This document shows positions 1-5,047 of a stretch of DNA of 5,047 bases, piece by piece. The number at the start of each line of letters is the position of its first letter. The stretch's first letter is position 1. The stretch lies in contig JAGRNM010000125.1 in NCBI GenBank assembly GCA_020440745.1, forward strand, positions 1 through 5,047, in the 5' to 3' direction. The translations under genes and the position numbers were made by a program. The notes beneath the pieces are model-generated. The model saw only the letters and a program-made list of their open reading frames with translations. It searched no databases and was not told the DNA's origin. Source of the stretch: Deltaproteobacteria bacterium (GTDB lineage Bacteria > UBA10199 > DSSB01).

Positions 1-85
1 TCCAAGAGAGATTGTTTTTGTAGACGAACTCCCCAAGACTAAGACCGGCAAGCTTTTGAGAAAAAATCTCAAAGCTTCACTTTAA
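1..85 (+). CDS. AMP-forming acyl-CoA synthetase family protein, C-terminal end (partial)
   Basis: This is the 3' end of a gene that enters from the left edge. The frame beginning at base 2 reads 27 codons to a TAA at 83-85. The peptide contains the motif LPKTKTGKLLRKNL. This is the PKTxxGKxxR signature near the C-terminus of the ANL superfamily (AMP-dependent acyl-CoA synthetases and ligases). The lysine after the glycine (codon at 50-52) is the conserved catalytic lysine of the adenylation half-reaction. The preceding IVFVDELP also fits the usual strand leading into this motif. The substrate cannot be told from this tail: a fatty acid, acetate, o-succinylbenzoate or a carrier-protein ligase are all possible. 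The gene converges on the dehydrogenase, with about 21 bases between the two stop codons. Confidence 0.85.
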   Translation, partial: PREIVFVDELPKTKTGKLLRKNLKASL

Positions 86-86
86 A

Positions 87-108
87 AAAGTTCATTAAAT
101 AAAACTTT
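87..108. terminator. possible weak hairpin between convergent genes
   Basis: AAAGTT (87-92) and AACTTT (103-108) are perfect inverted repeats around a 10-base AT-only-but-one loop. The hairpin lies between the stop of the synthetase and the stop of the dehydrogenase, and overlaps the latter. Flanking A and T runs would give a U-rich tail on either strand. The stem is short and has one G-C pair, so it may be weak or a chance pairing. Confidence 0.3.
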
Positions 109-1081
109 AGACGACTCGATTGCGCTTTTTGCCCTTTAAAAAGGCCTCGATATTTTTGGCTAACTCTTCCACCAGACGCTGCCTGGATTCTCTAGAAGCC
201 CAAGCCACATGGGGAGTGAGAATAATTTTATTCTGTAGATTCTTCTTAAAAAAAGGATGGTTCTTAGGTGGAGGCTCTACTTCACTCACGTCAGCCCCAT
301 AGCCTGCCAACTTATTTTTAGACAAGGCATCAACAATGTCTTTTTCTACCACAATTGGCCCTCTAGCCATGTTCAAAAGATAAGCATCTTCTTTCATTAG
401 CTTTAAAGCCTTAGCATCAATCAACCCTTTGGTGTACTCAGACAAAGGACAATGAAGAGTTACAAAATCACTATTGCTTAATAAATGATGAAAACTCACT
501 CTTTGAGGTTTTTCCCCATAAGTACGATCAGGGATTTTACCAATTAAAACCTCCATCCCCAAAGCCCTAGCTACCCTAGAGAGGGCACGACCAATTTCAC
601 CATAACCTAAAATACCCAAACGCTTGCCACGCAGCTCAGTAAAAGGAAAATCCAAGAGAGTAAAACTAGAAGAGTTAGACCAAGTCCCTCCCAAAGCAGC
701 CTCATTATGTTCTTTAAAACGATGGGAAAAAGCGAGCATCATCATCAAAGTATGCTCAACCACTCCAAAAGTAGAATAACCTGTGGCATTGCAAACTCCC
801 ACATCATGGTTTTCTGCTGCTTTTAAATCAACATTATTAACCCCCGTGGCACTGATACAAAGCAGCTTAAGACTACTTAATTTTCTAAAGTCCTTTTCAG
901 TAAAAAGCACCTTATTAGTAATCAAAATCTCAGCCTCTAAAGCCTCTTTAGGCAATTTGTCTTTAGCATGGCACTGAAAAGCCTGATAATCCCCCAAAGA
1001 TTTCAAAGGTTTTAAGTCCAAGTCGCCCAAATCCAGGGTATGAGCATCTAAAAAGACAATTTTTATAGCTTTTTTCTTCAT
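107..1081 (-). CDS. D-2-hydroxyacid dehydrogenase (glycerate dehydrogenase / hydroxypyruvate reductase type)
   Basis: A complete 324-aa cytosolic oxidoreductase of the D-isomer-specific 2-hydroxyacid dehydrogenase family, which interconverts 2-oxoacids and D-2-hydroxyacids using NAD(P). The length is normal. The N-terminal catalytic domain has the SATGVNNVD substrate-loop motif (77-85) and the ATGYST..VVEHTLMMML helix (99-115). The Rossmann motif GYGEIG is at 159-164. The catalytic triad is intact: Arg240 in NMARG, Glu269 in EVEPP and His291 in TPHVAWAS. The TPHxAWAS end and EPP loop resemble proteins annotated as glycerate dehydrogenase or hydroxypyruvate reductase, so that is the best substrate guess, but family members differ widely in substrate. 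No acidic residue ends the second Rossmann strand (VLIGKIPDR, 178-186), which suggests use of NADP(H). The ATG start has AAGGA six bases upstream. The gene is divergent from the sulfite reductase operon and shares its 87-bp upstream region. Confidence 0.9.
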   Translation of the reverse strand: MKKKAIKIVFLDAHTLDLGDLDLKPLKSLGDYQAFQCHAKDKLPKEALEAEILITNKVLFTEKDFRKLSSLKLLCISATGVNNVDLKAAENHDVGVCNATGYSTFGVVEHTLMMMLAFSHRFKEHNEAALGGTWSNSSSFTLLDFPFTELRGKRLGILGYGEIGRALSRVARALGMEVLIGKIPDRTYGEKPQRVSFHHLLSNSDFVTLHCPLSEYTKGLIDAKALKLMKEDAYLLNMARGPIVVEKDIVDALSKNKLAGYGADVSEVEPPPKNHPFFKKNLQNKIILTPHVAWASRESRQRLVEELAKNIEAFLKGKKRNRVV

Positions 1082-1087
1082 AATCCA

Positions 1088-1092
1088 TCCTT
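1088..1092 (-). promoter_or_regulatory. ribosome-binding site of the dehydrogenase
   Basis: On the minus strand AAGGA lies six bases before the ATG at 1081-1079. This supports that start, and the same AAGGAT core and spacing occur at the divergent reductase gene. Confidence 0.65.
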
Positions 1093-1106
1093 ATCAAAAA
1101 TTCCCC

Positions 1107-1134
1107 TTGCTCCTTACCCCTATCGTGTTAATAA
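1107..1134 (+). promoter_or_regulatory. candidate sigma70-type promoter for the reductase operon
   Basis: A weak candidate: TTGCTC (1107-1112) as -35 and TAATAA (1129-1134) as -10, with a 16-base spacer. Transcription would begin near 1141 and give a short leader of about 28 bases. The -10 match is only three of six, so this rests mainly on position upstream of the operon. No clear operator palindrome was seen here. Confidence 0.25.
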
Positions 1135-1155
1135 AAATAAATAAACCAGAATCAA
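1128..1155 (-). promoter_or_regulatory. candidate sigma70-type promoter for the dehydrogenase
   Basis: Read on the minus strand, TTGATT (1155-1150) and TATTAA (1133-1128) are separated by 16 bases, each matching four of six consensus positions. The -10 box overlaps the plus-strand candidate, so the two divergent promoters would compete for the same AT-rich patch. The leader would be about 40 bases. Such matches are common in AT-rich DNA. Confidence 0.3.
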
Positions 1156-1157
1156 AA

Positions 1158-1162
1158 AAGGA
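1158..1162 (+). promoter_or_regulatory. ribosome-binding site of the reductase
   Basis: AAGGA sits six bases before the ATG at 1169, after a run of A. It fixes the start of the reductase. Confidence 0.7.
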
Positions 1163-1168
1163 TCTCCA

Positions 1169-3430
1169 ATGAAAGTTAGTTCTGAGCTTTGGAAAGAGCA
1201 ATTAAAGGAACAAATCCGTCCCGATTGGGCTAAGGAAATTGAAGATTTTGAGACTACCATCGCCTTGCGCACCCAAAATAAAGTAGAAGAAAAACTTTTT
1301 GCCGAGACACGACTTCGCCGTGGTGTCTACGGACAACGCTACGATAACGGATTGCGTCATGATGGAATAGCCCAAAAAACCCTAAATTTTGAAGAAAAAC
1401 CTGGCAAAGGTCCCGGCACAGTCTGGGATGCTCCAGGCATGCAACGTATTAAAGTACCCTACGGTGGTCTTACTCCAGAACAAATGGAAGTCATCGCTGA
1501 TCTCACAGAAGAATACTCCGATGGCATTGCCCATGTGACTACACGTCAGGATTTTCAATTGCACTATATCCACTTAGAAGACACGCCTAGTCTACATCGC
1601 CGCTTGGCTGCAGTAGGTATCACGGTGCGAGAGGCTTGCGGCAACTCGGTTCGCAACGTCACTGCTTGTCCCTACTCTGGCGTATGCCCGGACGAAAAAT
1701 TTGACATCACACCTTATGCCCATGCCTTAACCTATTTTTTATTGGGCCATCCCGACGTGCAGGACTTTGGTCGCAAATTTAAACCCGCCTTTAGCGGCTG
1801 CAAAAATCACGCTTGCGGACTTACCAATATGCACGACCTAGGCTTAATCGCCACTAGTCGCATCGTAGATGGCAAAGAAAAACAAGGCTTTGAAATATAC
1901 GTCGGCGGTGGACTAGGCGCGGTGCCCCACCAGGCCAAACTCCTAAGCGACTTTGTCCCGCTAGAAGAACTACTGCCACTAACCCAAAGCATCGCCAGAG
2001 TCTTTGCTCGTTTGGGAGAAAAACAAAACCGCAATCGTGCCCGTCTAAAATTTTTGATCAAAGACTTAGGTATAGAAAAATTTAAAGAACTTGTTTTAGA
2101 AGAACGCCAAAAACTCCCCCATGACCCTCGCTGGACTGAAATGATACAAGAAATTCAATCCTTTCAAGAAAGCGCCAAAAGACCTGGCGGTGACTTAAAA
2201 AATATTCCTGACGATGCTGACTTTAAACGTTGGTTGGAAACCAACATTAGACCCCAGCGCCAAAGCGGTTATGTCACCGTAACTATCGCCTTACCCTTAG
2301 GAGACATCACACCCAATCAGCTAAGAGAACTCGCCAATATCGTACGCAAATACACCAAAGACACCATCCGCACTAGTGTGGAACAAAACATGGTTTTGCG
2401 CTGGATTAGCAAAACTGATCTTTGGGACCTCTACCAAGATCTTAAAAAAAGCCAGTTATCCCAAAGCGAGGCCGGTCATATTATGGATATTGTTGCCTGC
2501 CCGGCCACCGACACCTGTAAATTAGGTGTTGCCAGCTCTCGAGGTTTAGCTGGTGAACTACGCAAACAATTAGCAGAAAAAGCCTTTCATATGGATGAAG
2601 CCATTAAAGATCTCCATATCAAAGTCAGTGGTTGCTTTAATAGCTGCGGACAACAACACCTAGCTGACTTAGGCTTTTATGGAGTAGGACGTAAGGTAGG
2701 CAACTACATGGTGCCTCACTTTCAAGTAGTCCTAGGCGGCCAATGGGAAAACAATGGAGGATCTTACGGACTACCTATTGTGGCCATTCCCTCTAAAAAT
2801 ATCCCCGCAGTGGTGGATAGGATCTCAGAAAAATACTTAAAAGAAAGAAACAAGCAAGAAAGCTTTCAAGACTTTATTAAACGCATCGGTAAACTCGAGG
2901 TGAAAAAAAGTTTAGAGGACTTAAGCAAAGCTCCTAGTTTTGAAGAAGACCCAAGCTTTTATAATGACTGGGGTGATCCCAGAGTCTATACCACAGGGGA
3001 CATAGGCATAGGAGAATGCGCTGGTGAAGTCGTTAATTTGATCGACTTTGATCTTGCCGATGCCGAACGAGAAGTCTTTGAAGCTCAAGTACTCTTAGAC
3101 GAAGGCAAAAGCCAAGAAGCTGGAAACAAAGCCTATTGGGCCATGCTCCATGCGGCCAAAGGTCTAGTCAAAACCCAATTCTTAGACGTCAAAGAAGAAG
3201 CCGAAGAAATCATTCAAGAGTTTAGAAAACGCTTTTATGATACCGAATTATTTTTTGACCCTTTTGCTAAAGGTAAATTTGCTCAATATCTTTTTGAAAC
3301 CCACCAAAAAGCTAATCAAAGCTTTAATAGCGAAAATGCTCATCATACCATTGAAGAAGCCCAGCTCTTTATCGAAGCTGTCCACGCTTGTAACCTACGC
3401 ATGAGCCAACAAATTAATCAGAAAAAATAA
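1169..3430 (+). CDS. ferredoxin-type nitrite/sulfite reductase with C-terminal HEPN-like domain
   Basis: A 753-aa siroheme/[4Fe-4S] reductase, predicted cytosolic, that would reduce sulfite to sulfide or nitrite to ammonia with six electrons. Ferredoxin is the likely donor because no flavoprotein subunit is adjacent. Two ferredoxin-like half domains (about 85-150 and 358-425) alternate with two siroheme/cluster domains (about 158-310 and 435-575). Siroheme-contact motifs are present: TTRQDFQLH (124-132), VRN (161-163), GRKFK (201-205, the equivalent of the PRKFK lysines) and SVEQN (403-407). The cluster ligands are Cys444, Cys450, Cys489 and Cys493, with the same 5-38-3 spacing as E. coli CysI. 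The N-terminal half also has Cys167, Cys173, Cys211 and Cys216. After a GECAGE linker (615-620), residues about 627-745 form a helical HEPN-like domain (AYWAMLHAAKGL at 655-666) with no Rx4-6H RNase motif. It is about 150-200 residues longer than typical reductases because of this tail. The substrate choice between sulfite and nitrite is not settled; the rhodanese neighbour favours sulfite. It is the first gene of a three-gene operon. Confidence 0.92.
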   Translation: MKVSSELWKEQLKEQIRPDWAKEIEDFETTIALRTQNKVEEKLFAETRLRRGVYGQRYDNGLRHDGIAQKTLNFEEKPGKGPGTVWDAPGMQRIKVPYGGLTPEQMEVIADLTEEYSDGIAHVTTRQDFQLHYIHLEDTPSLHRRLAAVGITVREACGNSVRNVTACPYSGVCPDEKFDITPYAHALTYFLLGHPDVQDFGRKFKPAFSGCKNHACGLTNMHDLGLIATSRIVDGKEKQGFEIYVGGGLGAVPHQAKLLSDFVPLEELLPLTQSIARVFARLGEKQNRNRARLKFLIKDLGIEKFKELVLEERQKLPHDPRWTEMIQEIQSFQESAKRPGGDLKNIPDDADFKRWLETNIRPQRQSGYVTVTIALPLGDITPNQLRELANIVRKYTKDTIRTSVEQNMVLRWISKTDLWDLYQDLKKSQLSQSEAGHIMDIVACPATDTCKLGVASSRGLAGELRKQLAEKAFHMDEAIKDLHIKVSGCFNSCGQQHLADLGFYGVGRKVGNYMVPHFQVVLGGQWENNGGSYGLPIVAIPSKNIPAVVDRISEKYLKERNKQESFQDFIKRIGKLEVKKSLEDLSKAPSFEEDPSFYNDWGDPRVYTTGDIGIGECAGEVVNLIDFDLADAEREVFEAQVLLDEGKSQEAGNKAYWAMLHAAKGLVKTQFLDVKEEAEEIIQEFRKRFYDTELFFDPFAKGKFAQYLFETHQKANQSFNSENAHHTIEEAQLFIEAVHACNLRMSQQINQKK

Positions 3431-3434
3431 AATC

Positions 3435-3986
3435 ATGGAACTAGAACACCTTAACCTTAAAATACCCATTAGTAATCCTGAGCAATTAAAACCTGAGCTT
3501 TGGAACCCAGCGTTTCAAACTTGGATTCAGGACCAAGTTTGTGAAGAATTATTAATTGATGTCGCTGATTATTTGCACGTTCCCCAAGGGCCAGGCATGA
3601 TGCTTATTGGATTAGAAGCTGACTATAGCCTAGATCACACAGATGGCCGGTGGGGTCTCAAATACAACCGTAAAAAAACCTTAACAGGCGATAATGAAAA
3701 ACGCTTAAAAGACGCTTTTAAAAAAACCCTTAGTGCTTGCGAACGTCTTGTAAAAGACAAAAACCTCAAGGGTCTTCAATTTAATTTAAAAGAAATAGAA
3801 ATATTGATTAATGATCGTGCCTTGGCACCCAACACAGCCGAAAATCGTCAAAACTTTAAAAAAGAATTACACAGGCTACTAACAAAAGTATTAATTAATG
3901 CTGACCACGAAGGTGTTTTTGAAGAAGACCCAAAAAAACGCCTAGGAGTCAAAATTAAATTTAAAGAAAACATACAATTAAAATAA
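3435..3986 (+). CDS. conserved-looking protein of unknown function in the sulfite reductase operon
   Basis: A 183-aa protein that I cannot place in a named family. It starts four bases after the reductase stop, which suggests translational coupling, and there is no Shine-Dalgarno sequence before its ATG. No signal peptide or membrane segment is visible, so it is probably soluble and cytoplasmic. The most distinctive segment is residues 49-80: a VPQGPGMMLIGLEADYSLD stretch followed by GRWGLKYNRK. The Gly/Pro-rich turn, hydrophobic strand and invariant-looking acidic and aromatic residues look like a conserved core. The rest is helical and charged (about 85-108 and 135-155) with a short basic tail. 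There is only one Cys pair (Cys36, Cys102), too far apart for a cluster motif. Its position between the reductase and the rhodanese suggests an assembly, electron-transfer or regulatory partner, but no function is shown by the sequence. Confidence 0.85.
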   Translation: MELEHLNLKIPISNPEQLKPELWNPAFQTWIQDQVCEELLIDVADYLHVPQGPGMMLIGLEADYSLDHTDGRWGLKYNRKKTLTGDNEKRLKDAFKKTLSACERLVKDKNLKGLQFNLKEIEILINDRALAPNTAENRQNFKKELHRLLTKVLINADHEGVFEEDPKKRLGVKIKFKENIQLK

Positions 3987-4009
3987 AAACCAACGATCAA
4001 CCAACCATC

Positions 4010-4435
4010 ATGTCTATTAAAAATCTTAACAACCAAGAAGCCTTTGAAGCTTTAAAAGAAAACTCTGATTCAGTTTATATTGATGTTCGCAGCATCCCTG
4101 AGTTTGAAGCCGAACACCCTGAAGGAGCTTACAATATCCCCATTATGCACAAGGGGCCTAGCGGGATGATGCCCAATGCTGAATTTGTTCAAGTAATAGA
4201 AAAACATTTTCCTAAAGAAAAAAAATTAATCATTGGATGTTTACGCGGGGGTCGTTCTCTTCAAGCCTGCATGGTTTTAGAACAACATGGCTACACCGAC
4301 CTCACCAATGTCTTAGGTGGCTTTGGTGGTAGCCATGACCCCATGACAGGAGAAGTCTATGAAGGTTGGAAAGACTCTGGTCTTCCTGTTAGTCAAGATG
4401 ACCATGGTAAAGATTATGAATCTTTAAAAGAGTAA
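4010..4435 (+). CDS. single-domain rhodanese (sulfurtransferase)
   Basis: A 141-aa cytosolic rhodanese-homology protein that would carry sulfane sulfur as a cysteine persulfide. The family hallmarks are in order: YIDVRSIPEFEAEHPEGAYNIP (23-44, the CH2A region), the active-site loop CLRGGRS (77-83) with catalytic Cys77 and the usual six-residue loop plus Arg82, and the C-terminal signature VLGGFGG (101-107) followed by GWKDSGLPV (119-127, the CH2B region). The length is typical of a stand-alone domain, with no signal peptide. It begins 23 bases after the preceding gene, without a recognisable Shine-Dalgarno sequence, and is the last gene of the reductase operon. In this setting it may deliver or trap sulfur around sulfite/thiosulfate metabolism. 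The physiological donor and acceptor are unknown. Confidence 0.92.
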   Translation: MSIKNLNNQEAFEALKENSDSVYIDVRSIPEFEAEHPEGAYNIPIMHKGPSGMMPNAEFVQVIEKHFPKEKKLIIGCLRGGRSLQACMVLEQHGYTDLTNVLGGFGGSHDPMTGEVYEGWKDSGLPVSQDDHGKDYESLKE

Positions 4436-4436
4436 A

Positions 4437-4466
4437 TAAAATAGCATAGAAGGTTCTATAATTTTA
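4437..4466. terminator. bidirectional terminator-like hairpin
   Basis: Two nested inverted repeats share one centre: ATAGAA (4446-4451) with TTCTAT (4454-4459), and outside it TAAAAT (4437-4442) with ATTTTA (4461-4466), separated by an asymmetric AGC/A internal loop. The structure fills precisely the space between the rhodanese stop (4433-4435) and the stop of the convergent DUF4143 gene (4469-4467). The outer arm gives a T-rich run on each strand. The stem is AT-rich and has few G-C pairs, so efficiency is uncertain. Confidence 0.5.
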
Positions 4467-5047
4467 TTATTGGACTTTCCCATACCTTAAGTCATTGGTC
4501 TTTTTTAAAAACCTCTGACTAAATTCTTTTCCTCGTAAAATATCTTCACCAACCCAATAACAATAAAGTGCAAGGGGCAAGAAATCAATCTGCATGCCAT
4601 TTTTAGTAAAAGAACCAAACTTAGTCTTTGTGGTCAAAAGAGACTTTGACAGGCCATTCTTTTTACAAAAATAAATTAAACTTTTAGGCTCTACTCTGCT
4701 CTTTATAAAACGATCACTCCACTTAATTTCGACAGCATATTTAGGCTTATTGACCGAATCTAACAAAATCAAATCAACCTCTCCTTGCATCCTAGCTTTA
4801 TTCCAACGGGCATAATGCAAGCGAGTGGGCAAATGAAACCACTGAGAAAAAACTGCTGTCTCCGCCATCGCCCCATCATCATCACTAACTGGAGCGAATA
4901 AAGCGCTACGTATAGAAGGATTGGTCAAATAAACTTTAAAAAAATTTTGACGTTTAAAATATTTACCGTCTTCTCCCAGACGATTCACCCGCTTAATCAA
5001 AAAAGCCGCTTCCAAGTACTCCAGATATCGCTGAATAGTCGCTTTAG
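4467..5047 (-). CDS. DUF4143 domain protein, C-terminal part of an AAA ATPase family protein (partial)
   Basis: The reading frame is still open at the right edge of the window, so the 5' part is missing. Upstream of the TTG at 5015-5013 the frame continues without a stop as KATIQRYLEYLEAAFLIKRV, the usual opening of DUF4143, so that TTG is not the start. Counting from that codon as residue 1, the rest fits the family: FFKVYLTNPSIRSALF (25-40), an ETAVFSQW helix (52-59), then GEVDLILLD (78-86) and YAVEIKWSD (93-101). Glu52, Asp81, Glu96 and Lys98 form a PD-(D/E)XK nuclease-like set. Full proteins have an N-terminal P-loop ATPase domain and are about 400 aa, so roughly half lies outside the window. 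Their cellular role is poorly known. It converges on the rhodanese operon and shares a hairpin with it; no functional link is evident. Confidence 0.8.
   Translation of the reverse strand, partial: KATIQRYLEYLEAAFLIKRVNRLGEDGKYFKRQNFFKVYLTNPSIRSALFAPVSDDDGAMAETAVFSQWFHLPTRLHYARWNKARMQGEVDLILLDSVNKPKYAVEIKWSDRFIKSRVEPKSLIYFCKKNGLSKSLLTTKTKFGSFTKNGMQIDFLPLALYCYWVGEDILRGKEFSQRFLKKTNDLRYGKVQ

Noticed and set aside
1..660. The 10-mer TCCAAGAGAG at 1-10 and again at 651-660
   Set aside because: The two copies lie in unrelated coding contexts on opposite-strand genes and flanks do not match, so this is coincidence.
120..977. Plus-strand open frames inside the dehydrogenase gene
   Set aside because: They are antisense to a complete enzyme with intact motifs and show no domain.
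1382..2061. Open frames on the minus strand inside the reductase gene
   Set aside because: They are antisense to a clearly real coding region, have no recognisable domain, and give low-complexity Ser/Pro/Arg-rich or Phe-rich peptides.
3047..3403. HEPN-like tail as a toxin-antitoxin RNase
   Set aside because: No Rx4-6H motif is present, it is fused in frame to an enzyme, and no nucleotidyltransferase antitoxin lies nearby.
4467..5015. A complete 182-aa gene starting at the TTG at 5015-5013
   Set aside because: The frame stays open upstream to the window edge and reads as the expected start of the DUF4143 domain, so the gene is only cut by the window.
4467..5047. DUF4143 gene as part of a mobile element or defence island
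   Set aside because: No transposase, integrase, terminal repeats or defence genes are visible, and the neighbours are metabolic.

Overview
The window reads as ordinary chromosomal DNA from an AT-rich bacterium. Two genes carry an AAGGA ribosome-binding site, and two tightly packed operon genes have none. The sequence does not fix the taxon. A siroheme reductase carrying a HEPN-like tail, a conserved unknown protein and a DUF4143 protein together would suit a Gram-negative of the Verrucomicrobiota/PVC, Bacteroidota or deltaproteobacterial type, but that is inference only.

Layout. Bases 1-85 (+) are the last 27 codons of an AMP-forming acyl-CoA synthetase. It converges on a complete D-2-hydroxyacid dehydrogenase (107-1081, -). 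An 87-bp divergent region (1082-1168) separates that gene from a plus-strand operon of three genes: a 753-aa ferredoxin-type nitrite/sulfite reductase with a C-terminal HEPN-like domain (1169-3430), a 183-aa protein of unknown function starting four bases later (3435-3986), and a single-domain rhodanese (4010-4435). The operon ends at a hairpin (4437-4466) that exactly fills the gap to a convergent, incomplete DUF4143-type protein (4467 to the window edge, -). No gap exceeds 300 bases. I saw no RNA gene, CRISPR array, insertion sequence or attachment site.

How the genes work together. The three-gene operon looks like a sulfur module. The reductase would take six electrons from ferredoxin to make sulfide from sulfite (or ammonia from nitrite). 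The rhodanese would handle sulfane sulfur. The 183-aa protein is probably a dedicated partner of unknown role. The most unusual points are the HEPN-like fusion, which lacks the RNase motif, and a second cysteine quartet in the N-terminal half of the reductase, where the well-known family members lack cluster ligands. The dehydrogenase has a cofactor loop resembling NADPH-dependent hydroxypyruvate/glyoxylate reductases and no visible functional link to the sulfur genes.
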